DNA of 57,900 bases from 4484-232 sp964486555. GTDB taxonomy: Bacteria; Thermotogota; Thermotogae; Thermotogales; Thermotogaceae. The DNA lies in the NCBI GenBank assembly GCA_964486555.1, contig CAZANP010000004.1:1-57900 (forward strand), written 5' to 3'. Both the position numbers and the translations under genes were made by a program. Under the pieces are notes generated by a model, which saw nothing but the letters and a program-made list of their open reading frames with translations, had not been told where the DNA came from and did no database searches. Each line of letters opens with the position of its first letter. Within the stretch, counting starts at the first letter, position 1. Shown here one piece after another: positions 41,993 through 49,326 of the stretch.

Positions 41993-42460
41993 TCACCACC
42001 TGTAATGTGCGAAAGCCCTATTAGCCTCTGCCATTCTGTGAACATCTTCCTTCTTCTTTATAGCTGTTCCCGTGTTGTTGTAAGCGTTCATGATCTCTTC
42101 TGCAAGTTTCACCTTCATGGGTTTTCCTTTTCTTGCACGTGCCGCAGCAACTATCCATCTGAGAGCCAGAGAAGTTCTTCTTGGCTCCTGAACTTCTATT
42201 GGAACCTGATAAGTTGCTCCCCCAACCCTTCTTGGTCGCACTTCGAGAACGGGCTTTACATTCTCAACAGCCTGCTTAAAGACCTCAAGAGGATCCTTCT
42301 TCATTTTATCTTTGATAATATCGAAAGCATCGTACACGATCTTCTGAGCTATGGATTTCTTTCCATCCCACATAACTTTGTTTATGAGCTTTGCCACAAG
42401 GACGTCATTGTAAAGAGGATCAGGTGGAACCTGTCTTATCTCTGCCCTTCTACGTCTCAC
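41993..42460 (-). CDS. rpsG: 30S ribosomal protein S7
   Basis: This 155-aa protein organises the 16S head near the E site. It begins MRRRRAEIRQVPPDPLYNDV and contains VENVKPVLEVRPRRVGGATY, then QVPIEVQEPRRTSLALRWIV, with the end DVHRMAEANRAFAHYRW. It lies 11 nt after rpsL. Confidence 0.97.
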   Translation of the reverse strand: MRRRRAEIRQVPPDPLYNDVLVAKLINKVMWDGKKSIAQKIVYDAFDIIKDKMKKDPLEVFKQAVENVKPVLEVRPRRVGGATYQVPIEVQEPRRTSLALRWIVAAARARKGKPMKVKLAEEIMNAYNNTGTAIKKKEDVHRMAEANRAFAHYRW

Positions 42461-42471
42461 TCACACCCACC

Positions 42472-42846
42472 TCACTTCTTTGGCCTCTTGGTTCCATATT
42501 TACTCCTAGATTGCTTTCTTCCCTCAACACCTGCTGCGTCCAGTGCTCCTCTTATGATCTTGTATCTAACACCTGGAAGATCCTTAACCCTTCCACCTCT
42601 TACGAGAACAACGGAATGCTCTTGAAGGTTATGGCCGATTCCTGGAATGTAAGCTGTCACTTCTATTCCATTTGAGAGTCTGACCCTCGCGATCTTTCTC
42701 AAAGCAGAGTTCGGCTTCTTGGGGGTCATTGTCGAGACCCTTATACACACACCTCTCTTCTGAGGGTGCCCTTGAAGGGCTGGCGCTTTCGATTTCTTCG
42801 TTTTTGGTTTTCTTCCATACCTTATCAGCTGGTTTATAGTGGGCAT
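42472..42846 (-). CDS. rpsL: 30S ribosomal protein S12
   Basis: This 124-aa protein lines the decoding centre. It has TPKKPNSALRKIARVRLSNG (from residue 41) and HNLQEHSVVLVRGGRVKDLP. K43 and K88 correspond to the lysines whose change gives streptomycin resistance in E. coli, and both are wild type here. A GAGGAGGAGGATCTGA ribosome site precedes the ATG. It is the first gene of the 21-kb operon and lies about 36 nt after the predicted transcription start. Confidence 0.98.
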   Translation of the reverse strand: MPTINQLIRYGRKPKTKKSKAPALQGHPQKRGVCIRVSTMTPKKPNSALRKIARVRLSNGIEVTAYIPGIGHNLQEHSVVLVRGGRVKDLPGVRYKIIRGALDAAGVEGRKQSRSKYGTKRPKK

Positions 42847-42888
42847 TCAGATCCTCCTCCTCTATTCGTGACACTAAACCGAAGTTTT

Positions 42889-42917
42889 ATTCTACACCAC
42901 ACTCACAGTACTGTCAA
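42889..42917 (-). promoter_or_regulatory. Main promoter of the ribosomal superoperon
   Basis: On the minus strand a perfect -35 TTGACA (42912-42917) and a -10 TAGAAT (42889-42894) are 17 bp apart. The predicted start near 42882 leaves a leader of about 36 nt. This is the best promoter match in the window. Confidence 0.85.
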
Positions 42918-43014
42918 CGCAATAAGAAAATATATGAACTTTACAAATAGGTAAATCTCCGTTTGATAGTCACGCTGTGGGTAAGAAATATTTTTAGAAC
43001 TTTCTTAAGTTTTT

Positions 43015-43036
43015 ATCATTAATTAGAATTAATGAT
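43015..43036. promoter_or_regulatory. Perfect 22-bp AT-rich inverted repeat
   Basis: ATCATTAATT-AG-AATTAATGAT has 10-bp arms with a 2-bp centre. It lies between the ribosomal promoter and the S9 peptidase operon, about 35 bp upstream of a TATAAT (43072-43077). A second, wider pair ATTTTTAGA (42990-42998) and TCTAAAAAT (43051-43059) brackets it almost symmetrically. It is an operator candidate for an unidentified regulator. Confidence 0.5.
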
Positions 43037-43112
43037 TCGATCGTGTGATATCTAAAAATCATTGTAACGTGTATAATATTTTCAACAACACTCGATAAGG
43101 GGGAATGAAAAA

Positions 43113-45017
43113 GTGGTGTGGAAACCAGAAGATTTTTCCAAATTCACCTATATAACCTCTGTAAAGATATCTCCATCTGGGGACATGGTCTCTTACACAT
43201 TGAACAAAGTGAACATCGAAAAGAATAAATATGAGAACAGTGTGGTTCTGGAGAGCTTAGAAAAAAGAGGTGCAAGGTATTTCCTAGAAGACGCTTCTCT
43301 TCTTTCATTCTCTCCAGATGGTAAGAAGCTTCTTTTTATGAGAAAAAACGAAGAAAGTAAAGAAGAAGAGCTACATGTGTTGGATCTGGCGACGATGTCC
43401 TCGAAAAAGATATTCACGGGGAAAAACATATTGCAAGTTTTCTGGAGAGATGCCAGGATTCTGGCATTACTCACTGTTCGGAAAAGGGAAGATGAAGATT
43501 TGTTCTTTGAGAAAGAAATTCCTGTATGGTTCAATGAAGAGGGTTTCAGAGATTCTCCAAAGAACGTTGTGAAGATACTCGATGTGGAAAGCACACAGGT
43601 TCTGGATGAATTCGAAGATGAATTGATAACCTCGATCATATGGCTAGAAGATTCGTTGATTTATACGAAAGCTATGAGAGAAGATCCATTCAAATACATG
43701 GACATTTTCCGTTATGAGGAAGGAAAGAAAGAGAAGATTTTCGAAAAGGTATCGTTCTACCCAGTGGATAGCGAAGGCAGTTCTCTTTTGCTTCTTGGAA
43801 AACCTCAGAAAAAATACCATCATGAGCATGATTTCGTTTATCTGTGGAATGGAAAAGATGTGATTCCTCTAACTGAAAAATACGGTTTGAACAACTCTTT
43901 TGGTATAAGTACAGAAGTCTGGGTTCCCTCAATATACCCATCTCCCAAATTGAAAGAAGGAACGGTGTATTTCCTGAGCCTTAGCGAGGGGAAAACCATA
44001 CTTGAGAGGATAAGAGAAGGAAAAAAAGAAACCCTTGTAAATGAGGAATTCGTTATAACCTGTTTCGATGTCTCAAGAGATGGTAAAGTCGTTTTCACAG
44101 CTGTGAGCCCCTCATCACCAGTTGAGGTATATCTCTGGAACGATGGAAAGGTTGAAAAGCTGACATCATACAACGAGAAAATGGCAGAAATCATGAAAAT
44201 CGTACCTCTCAAGCATTTCAAATACGAAAGTCACGATGGACTTCCAATAGACGCTTGGTATCTGAAACCGGAGAAAACACCAGCACCTCTCGTCGTTTTC
44301 GTTCATGGAGGCCCTAAAGGAGCTTATGGCTACATAAACTACTTCCTGGGACAACTCCTTGTAAGCAACGGCTTCTACGTTCTGTACACTAATCCCAGAG
44401 GCAGTAACGCTTACTCTGAGGATTTCGCGGATGTCAGGAAAAGAACAGGTCTTGATGATTTTCAGGATATCATGGAGGGGATCAAAAAGCTTCTCGATCT
44501 GGAAGATGTGAATAGAGACAAGATCGGTATAACGGGTATAAGCTATGGGGGGTTCATGACAAACTGGGCAATCACACAAACTGACATGTTCAAGGCAGCT
44601 GTGAGTGAGAACGGTATATCATACTGGTTCACAAGTTACGCTTTTTCGGATATTGGTTACTGGTTCGATAAGGAACTCATAGGAGAAGATCCGATGACCG
44701 ATGAAAATTACAGAAAATTGAGCCCTATATTCTACGCACAGAACGTGAAAACACCCATCCTCCTGATACACAGTCTGGAGGATTACAGATGTCCTCTAGA
44801 TCAATCTCTAATGTTTTTCACGGTTTTAAGAGACCTTGGGAAAGAAGCTTATATAGCGATATTCAAAAAAGGAGCTCATGGTCATAGTATAAGGGGGCTT
44901 CCGAGACACAGGTTGAAAAGGTACAGGATGATTTTAGAGTTCTTCAAGAAAAAGCTCATCGAGGAGAAACCCTTCGATATCGATGAAGTTTTGAAGAAAG
45001 AGGAGGATAGATCATGA
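43113..45017 (+). CDS. Prolyl oligopeptidase family (S9) serine peptidase
   Basis: This 634-aa cytoplasmic enzyme has an N-terminal seven-bladed-type propeller (about 10-370; blade motifs ITSVKISPSGDMVSYTL, LLSFSPDGKKLLFM) and a C-terminal alpha/beta-hydrolase domain. The predicted catalytic triad is S477 (GISYGGFMTNW), D557 (HSLEDYRCP) and H589 (GAHGHS). This is the layout of acylaminoacyl-peptidases and related oligopeptidases that trim short peptides. The GTG at 43113 follows AAGGGGGAA; the nearby ATG at 43105 is out of frame. A TATAAT box lies 35 bp upstream. Its stop overlaps the next gene by 4 nt. Confidence 0.92.
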   Translation: MVWKPEDFSKFTYITSVKISPSGDMVSYTLNKVNIEKNKYENSVVLESLEKRGARYFLEDASLLSFSPDGKKLLFMRKNEESKEEELHVLDLATMSSKKIFTGKNILQVFWRDARILALLTVRKREDEDLFFEKEIPVWFNEEGFRDSPKNVVKILDVESTQVLDEFEDELITSIIWLEDSLIYTKAMREDPFKYMDIFRYEEGKKEKIFEKVSFYPVDSEGSSLLLLGKPQKKYHHEHDFVYLWNGKDVIPLTEKYGLNNSFGISTEVWVPSIYPSPKLKEGTVYFLSLSEGKTILERIREGKKETLVNEEFVITCFDVSRDGKVVFTAVSPSSPVEVYLWNDGKVEKLTSYNEKMAEIMKIVPLKHFKYESHDGLPIDAWYLKPEKTPAPLVVFVHGGPKGAYGYINYFLGQLLVSNGFYVLYTNPRGSNAYSEDFADVRKRTGLDDFQDIMEGIKKLLDLEDVNRDKIGITGISYGGFMTNWAITQTDMFKAAVSENGISYWFTSYAFSDIGYWFDKELIGEDPMTDENYRKLSPIFYAQNVKTPILLIHSLEDYRCPLDQSLMFFTVLRDLGKEAYIAIFKKGAHGHSIRGLPRHRLKRYRMILEFFKKKLIEEKPFDIDEVLKKEEDRS

Positions 45018-45994
45018 GGTACGGCGTGAGTTACTTTGGGAACAGAATCCTGAAACATGTTGAAGAAGATATGAAGGAATTAAAGGAAATAGGCTTTGAT
45101 GTGATCGTTCACACCTTTAGCGAAAATGATCACAAATTTTACTTCAGAACCATGAAAGATATCGTGAAATTAACCAAGGACCTGGGTATGGAAGTTTGGA
45201 TCGACCCATGGGGAGTTGGAGGAGTATTTGGAGGAGAAGCTTTTTCCAATTTCCTGATTGAAAATCCGTCTGAATGGCAGATAACGAATAGGGGAAGAGC
45301 TGTAGGTTCAGCCTGTTTTAATTCGCCAAAGTTCAGAGAATACATGAAAAGATGGTTGGAGGCAGCTGTTGAAACAGGAGCTGACGCTGTGTTTTGGGAT
45401 GAGCCACATTTTCACATTCTAAAGGATTTCCCGAAGGAATGGACTTGTAGATGCGAGAGATGCAGAGAAAAGTACAAGGAAACCTATGGTCACGATATGC
45501 CAGAGGAATTCACAGAAGAAGTATCAAATTTCCGCAATGAAACAATAAAAGATTTCTTCGAAGAAGTTCTTTCATATTCGAAAAAACTCGGTATGAAGAA
45601 CGTCATATGTTTCCTTCCCTTTGAATCCGAGTTGTTCGGTTTAAAAGATTATGAAAGTATCGCTAAGATCGAAAATGTGGACAACATAGGTTCCGACCCA
45701 TACTGGATGGCTTTCAAACTCAAGATGAATCCGTTTCTCAAGGAGACCACGCAGAAGATTCTGAAGTTATCCAGTAAGTACGGTAAAGAAAATCACATAT
45801 GGCTTCAGGCTTTCAAAGTTCCAAGGGGAAGGGAAGAGGATATCGTAAAAGGGGCGAAGATACTGAAAAAGGAAAACGTCGATACTGTCCTATTTTGGGG
45901 AGTCTTTGCGTGTAAGCATATCTCGAGTATCGCACCGGATGACCCCGAGAAAACGTGGGAGGTTGTTAAGCAAATCGTGAGAGAAGTGGGATAA
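45014..45994 (+). CDS. TIM-barrel glycosidase-like protein of unknown activity
   Basis: I do not recognise a named family for this 326-aa protein. The pattern of strands and helices suggests a glycosidase-type TIM barrel: YGVSYFGNR at strand 1, EVWIDPWGVGG, then GADAVFWDEPHFH (D129, E130 as possible catalytic or binding acids) and DTVLFWGVFACKHIS near the end. A small cysteine cluster CRCERC (145-150) follows the acidic motif, as in some beta-galactosidase-like barrels, where it may hold zinc. It has no signal peptide. It is coupled to the S9 peptidase (ATGA overlap) and abuts the MobA-like gene. Confidence 0.75.
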   Translation: MRYGVSYFGNRILKHVEEDMKELKEIGFDVIVHTFSENDHKFYFRTMKDIVKLTKDLGMEVWIDPWGVGGVFGGEAFSNFLIENPSEWQITNRGRAVGSACFNSPKFREYMKRWLEAAVETGADAVFWDEPHFHILKDFPKEWTCRCERCREKYKETYGHDMPEEFTEEVSNFRNETIKDFFEEVLSYSKKLGMKNVICFLPFESELFGLKDYESIAKIENVDNIGSDPYWMAFKLKMNPFLKETTQKILKLSSKYGKENHIWLQAFKVPRGREEDIVKGAKILKKENVDTVLFWGVFACKHISSIAPDDPEKTWEVVKQIVREVG

Positions 45995-46615
45995 ATGAAA
46001 TTCGGAGTGATTCTCTCTGCAGGCTGTTCAGAGAGATTCAAAAGTCCAAAGATCCTCTCCGAAGTTGAGGGAAAGCCAATGCTTCAATGGGTAATAGACC
46101 TTCTTAAAAGGTTACCTCTTGATGGAAGAATCTTGGTTGTGAATCCATACTGGGAAAGTTTTTCAAAATTTTTCAACACACAGGGATTTGAAATACTCAT
46201 CAATGAAGATTTTAGAGAAGGAATAGCGTCCTCCGTGAGAAAAGCCGTTGAGTTTTCAAAAGAAAGGGGAGCGAAACAAGTCGTCATTTTTCTAGGAGAC
46301 ATGCCTTTTTTGAGGGAAGAAACCGCCTACAAAATCATGTATTTTGAAACGGACAGGCCAATAATAGCACCTCTATACAAAGGTATAAAGGGTTTCCCGA
46401 CCATTGTAAAATCCGAGGTTTTCGATGAGGTTCTGAAGTTAAAGGGAGATATAGGTATAAGGAAGTTGATTCGAGAAAGGCCAGACCTCGTTCAATTCGT
46501 GGAAGTTGACGATCCTTCAGTTGTAAAAGATATAGACGAGCCTGTAGATATAAAACGAGGCCCCTTTAAAGGGGCCTCATCTGGAGGCGGCGGTGGGATT
46601 CGAACCCACGAATAG
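45995..46615 (+). CDS. MobA-like nucleotidyltransferase
   Basis: The protein has up to 206 aa. It contains the NTP-transferase-3 signature GVILSAGCSERFKSPK (normally LAAGxSxRMG..K) and VVIFLGDMPFLREE, as in MobA/MocA (molybdenum cofactor guanylyl- or cytidylyltransferase) and in sugar-phosphate nucleotidyltransferases. No other molybdenum cofactor gene is near, so the substrate is open. The true fold probably ends near VKDIDEPVDIKR. The last 20 or so codons read through the tRNA-Cys terminator and into the antisense of the tRNA (ending GGGGGIRTHE), a sequence with no protein origin. No earlier stop exists in frame. It abuts the preceding gene with no gap. Confidence 0.8.
   Translation: MKFGVILSAGCSERFKSPKILSEVEGKPMLQWVIDLLKRLPLDGRILVVNPYWESFSKFFNTQGFEILINEDFREGIASSVRKAVEFSKERGAKQVVIFLGDMPFLREETAYKIMYFETDRPIIAPLYKGIKGFPTIVKSEVFDEVLKLKGDIGIRKLIRERPDLVQFVEVDDPSVVKDIDEPVDIKRGPFKGASSGGGGGIRTHE
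46557..46578 (-). terminator. Terminator of tRNA-Cys, inside MobA-like gene
   Basis: The perfect 22-bp palindrome GAGGCCCCTTTAAAGGGGCC-TC is followed on the minus strand by GTTTTATAT. It lies 3 nt after the tRNA CCA end. The same bases code for the apparent C-terminus of the convergent MobA-like gene. Confidence 0.8.
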
Positions 46616-46658
46616 GGATTTTGCAGACCCCCGCCTTAGACCACTTGGCTACGCCGCC
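46582..46658 (-). tRNA. tRNA-Cys (anticodon GCA)
   Basis: The gene is 77 nt with encoded CCA. The acceptor stem GGCGGCG pairs with CGCCGCC, discriminator T precedes CCA, and the anticodon loop CTGCAAA gives GCA. The T arm GTGGG-TTCGAAT-CCCAC is intact. It overlaps the 3' end of the MobA-like gene by 34 bases on the opposite strand. Confidence 0.96.
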
Positions 46659-46669
46659 TCTCCATGGAA

Positions 46670-46699
46670 ATGATACCATAGTTCTGAGAGAGGTTTCAA
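46670..46699 (-). promoter_or_regulatory. Promoter of tRNA-Cys
   Basis: On the minus strand the -35 TTGAAA (46694-46699) and -10 TATCAT (46670-46675) are 18 bp apart, with a start expected just before the tRNA 5' end at 46658. Confidence 0.6.
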
Positions 46700-46718
46700 C
46701 ATCGCTGGAGGAAAAATC

Positions 46719-47528
46719 ATGTACGATTATGAAAAATGTCCCGATGATGTGAAGAAGTTGATAAACGATATCGTGAAATCTTTCAGGAAAACTTTGAAAG
46801 ATAACCTGGTGGGAGTTTATCTTCATGGATCCCTCGCCATGGGTTGTTTCAACCCGAATTACAGTGATATAGACATGTTAATCGTTGTCGAAAGAGAAAT
46901 GAATGTGGAAGATAAACGATTGTTCATAAAGGATTTTCTCGATGCAATAAAATCGAAGAAGATTCCGAAGAAAGGAATAGAATTCAGTGTGATTCAGATT
47001 AAATACCTAAGAAATTTCGAGTATCCAACTCCCTTCGAACTCCATTACTCAAAAATGTGGAGGGAGGCTTACGAGCAAAACAGGGTGGATTTCTCAAAGC
47101 GGAATAGAGATCCCGATCTTGCAGCTCATATCGTGGTGACTTTGAACAGAGGGATATGTCTGTATGGAAAGCCAATATACGATGTTTTCAAACCAATCCC
47201 TGAAAAATTCTATGTAGAGTCCATCCTGTACGATGCGAAAGATATAGAGAGAAACCCTATGGAGGACCCGGTGTACAGCATACTGAACCTTTGCAGGATT
47301 CTCTACTACTTGAAAGAGAGAGTAGTCTCATCGAAGAAGGAAGCAGGAAAGTGGGCAATTGAGATTTTACCTGAAGATTTGAAGAGGCTGGTGGATAAGG
47401 CTCTGAAGATCTATAAGGGTGATGTAAAAGAAATGAAATGGAATGAAAGAGAGGTAAAGAATTTCGTTGAATTCGCTTTCTCAGAGATCAAGGAATTTCT
47501 TTCAAGTTTTAAGAATTCGTCTTTTTAA
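46719..47528 (+). CDS. AadA-like nucleotidyltransferase (DUF4111-type C-terminus)
   Basis: This 269-aa cytoplasmic protein has the nucleotidyltransferase motif GSLAMGCFNPNYSDIDMLIV, in which GS and the D-x-D of SDIDML bind the nucleotide and metals. The helical C-terminal half (NPMEDPVYSILNLCRILYYL and KKEAGKWAIEIL) resembles aminoglycoside adenylyltransferases of the ANT(9)/ANT(3'') type. Such chromosomal homologues need not confer resistance, and the substrate is unknown. The ATG at 46719 follows GGAGGAAAAATC. Its 3' end overlaps the convergent radical SAM gene by 27 bp. Confidence 0.85.
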   Translation: MYDYEKCPDDVKKLINDIVKSFRKTLKDNLVGVYLHGSLAMGCFNPNYSDIDMLIVVEREMNVEDKRLFIKDFLDAIKSKKIPKKGIEFSVIQIKYLRNFEYPTPFELHYSKMWREAYEQNRVDFSKRNRDPDLAAHIVVTLNRGICLYGKPIYDVFKPIPEKFYVESILYDAKDIERNPMEDPVYSILNLCRILYYLKERVVSSKKEAGKWAIEILPEDLKRLVDKALKIYKGDVKEMKWNEREVKNFVEFAFSEIKEFLSSFKNSSF

Positions 47529-48944
47529 TTCCTTGGCACCGAACTTTTCATATATCCTCACCCATTCTCTTGATAGAGACTCATTCGCAAAAGCGAGCCT
47601 GTATTGAAGTATGCTTTCTCTTATACCTTCGAACGTCAATCTGTAGTCCCTCAGAATCTTTTTCAAGAACAGAAACTTCTCTCGAAGGATACGAAAAGGA
47701 AGCATGGCTCTTTTTTCAAAGGGTGTTCTTGGTTTTGGAATCAACGGATTCAAACTCAGAGTTATCTTGGTGTATCCCAGAGATCTTGCAAAGTCTGCCA
47801 ATTCCTTTATAGCAAGTAGATCTTCCTCTTTCTCTTCTTCCAATCCGTATATGAAATACATCTTTATCCCATCAAAGCCAGCATCCCTTCCCATTTTCAA
47901 TGCATTTTCTATATCCTTCTCTTCTATATCTTTTCCAAGAATATCCCTGATCTTCTGTGAGCCTCCTTCAGGAGCCACGGTGAAGGTCCTCTGACCCGAT
48001 TTTTTCAAAAGCTTCAAAAGACGTAGATTCAACCCATCCATTCTCATGGAGGAGACAGAGAACTTTATGGAATATTTTTCAAGAATGTTCAAAAGCTCAT
48101 CTAACCACGGATAATCCGTTATCGTAGCACTTATAAGACCGAATTTCTCTTCCCTGTATTTCTCTACGATCTTCTCGAACACATTGGGTTTAATGAAACG
48201 AACCGGTTTTTGTGTATGACCTGCTACGCAAAATTTGCATCTTCGAATACAACCTCTCCCCACTTCCACAAGGAGTCTCTTTGAAAACTCCCCGTGAGAA
48301 GGTATCACGTGAGAGTAAGGCGGATTATCCTTGAGGTTTCTGCAGGTGGCAAGTCTCTTAAAAACCTTCCCTTCAGGAGGGATGGAAACCGATGGTATCT
48401 CGAGAAGGGAGGATAGTATCTTCCCTTTTTCATCCATCAGGAGAGATTCCACAAATTTTTCGAAGTACTCCTCAAGATCTCCGTGGTAGATCGCATCGGC
48501 AACTTCCCAGAACATGAATGGGGCAAAATATGTAAGAGCTCCTCCAACGATTATCAGAGGGTGATCCTTATTTCTCTCTCTCCAAGACAGAGGAATCCCT
48601 TTGTTTTTCAGAAGTTCCAAAACATTGAAAAAATCCAACTCATAATGAACCGAGAAAGCCCATATCCTGAACTCATCGAGCGGTGACTGTGTTTCCAGCG
48701 AGTAGTATTTTCTGAACCATCCTTCATGGAAGAACCTTTCACAAGCAATACCCGATTCATTGAAAAGTTTTGCAACAAATGAAAAACTCAGACTGGACGA
48801 TGCTATGTTGTATTTATTTGGGAATATCAGGGCGACTTTTACTCTACCAGAATAGGAAAAATCCTCGAGTACTTTCTCACCTTTTCTGTATCTCAGAACC
48901 TCATAGTATTCTCGGTAATCTGAGGACTTTCTCGGCCTTCTCAA
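47502..48944 (-). CDS. Radical SAM protein with B12-binding-like N-terminus
   Basis: This 480-aa protein has a Rossmann-like N-terminal part (KVALIFPNKYNIASSSLSF, then DHPLIIVGGALTYFAPFMF) with the layout of B12-binding radical SAM enzymes, then a radical SAM core with C232-x3-C236-x2-C239 (GCIRRCKFC), PEGGSQKIRDILGKDI and GIKMYFIYGLEEE. It resembles the YgiQ/TIGR03960-type family, whose reaction is not settled. The start is TTG at 48944, 6 nt after GGAGGG located inside the thioesterase gene, with which it overlaps 44 nt. It converges on the AadA-like gene. Confidence 0.86.
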   Translation of the reverse strand: MRRPRKSSDYREYYEVLRYRKGEKVLEDFSYSGRVKVALIFPNKYNIASSSLSFSFVAKLFNESGIACERFFHEGWFRKYYSLETQSPLDEFRIWAFSVHYELDFFNVLELLKNKGIPLSWRERNKDHPLIIVGGALTYFAPFMFWEVADAIYHGDLEEYFEKFVESLLMDEKGKILSSLLEIPSVSIPPEGKVFKRLATCRNLKDNPPYSHVIPSHGEFSKRLLVEVGRGCIRRCKFCVAGHTQKPVRFIKPNVFEKIVEKYREEKFGLISATITDYPWLDELLNILEKYSIKFSVSSMRMDGLNLRLLKLLKKSGQRTFTVAPEGGSQKIRDILGKDIEEKDIENALKMGRDAGFDGIKMYFIYGLEEEKEEDLLAIKELADFARSLGYTKITLSLNPLIPKPRTPFEKRAMLPFRILREKFLFLKKILRDYRLTFEGIRESILQYRLAFANESLSREWVRIYEKFGAKELKRRILKT

Positions 48945-49326
48945 TCGATACCCTCCGGAGGTAGTTCTTCGACACTATTATCCTTGTGAATTCCACTTCC
49001 AATATCTTCTCATCACCACTCATAACGATTCCTCTCAGTCTTACCCTGTTTTCATCTACTCCCACAACACGAACTCCTATAGCCACCTTATCTCCAGCCT
49101 TCACAGGTTTCACATGTCTTGCACAAGTCTCCAGAACGACGGATGTCATACTGAACGGCAAGAATTTGTCGAGTAGATCATATCCCACTTTATGAACCAG
49201 AGAAAGGAGAGAGCTAGTAGATATGAGGTGGTAATTTATAACATCCCCATCCTCATTCCACACCATAGATTCATCGAGTGTGAAGTCCTCTGAACGGGTT
49301 TTACCCATCAGGAAATCCCATCTCAT
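48901..49326 (-). CDS. Hotdog-fold thioesterase-like protein
   Basis: This 141-aa protein has the length and strand order of a hotdog domain: SMTSVVLETCARHVKPVKAG with DKVAIGVRVVGVDENRVRLR, then KILEVEFTRIIVS. It is closest in pattern to fluoroacetyl-CoA-type thioesterases (a conserved small polar residue in SMTSVVLE and an acid in LETC). The acyl-CoA substrate is unknown. Its ATG overlaps the ftsH stop by 4 nt, and its 3' end overlaps the radical SAM gene. Confidence 0.75.
   Translation of the reverse strand: MRWDFLMGKTRSEDFTLDESMVWNEDGDVINYHLISTSSLLSLVHKVGYDLLDKFLPFSMTSVVLETCARHVKPVKAGDKVAIGVRVVGVDENRVRLRGIVMSGDEKILEVEFTRIIVSKNYLRRVSIEKAEKVLRLPRIL

Noticed and set aside
23467..42846. Many long open frames on the plus strand opposite the ribosomal genes
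   Set aside because: They lie wholly within well-identified genes, lack ribosome sites and resemble no protein family; they reflect the codon bias of highly expressed genes.
45995..46556. Naming the MobA-like gene mobA and inferring molybdenum cofactor synthesis
   Set aside because: No other molybdopterin gene is in the window, and the same fold serves sugar-phosphate and other nucleotidyl transfers.
46585..46615. Glycine-rich tail GGGGGIRTHE as a functional C-terminal motif
   Set aside because: It is the translation of antisense tRNA-Cys T-arm sequence, a recurrent annotation artefact, so no function is assigned.
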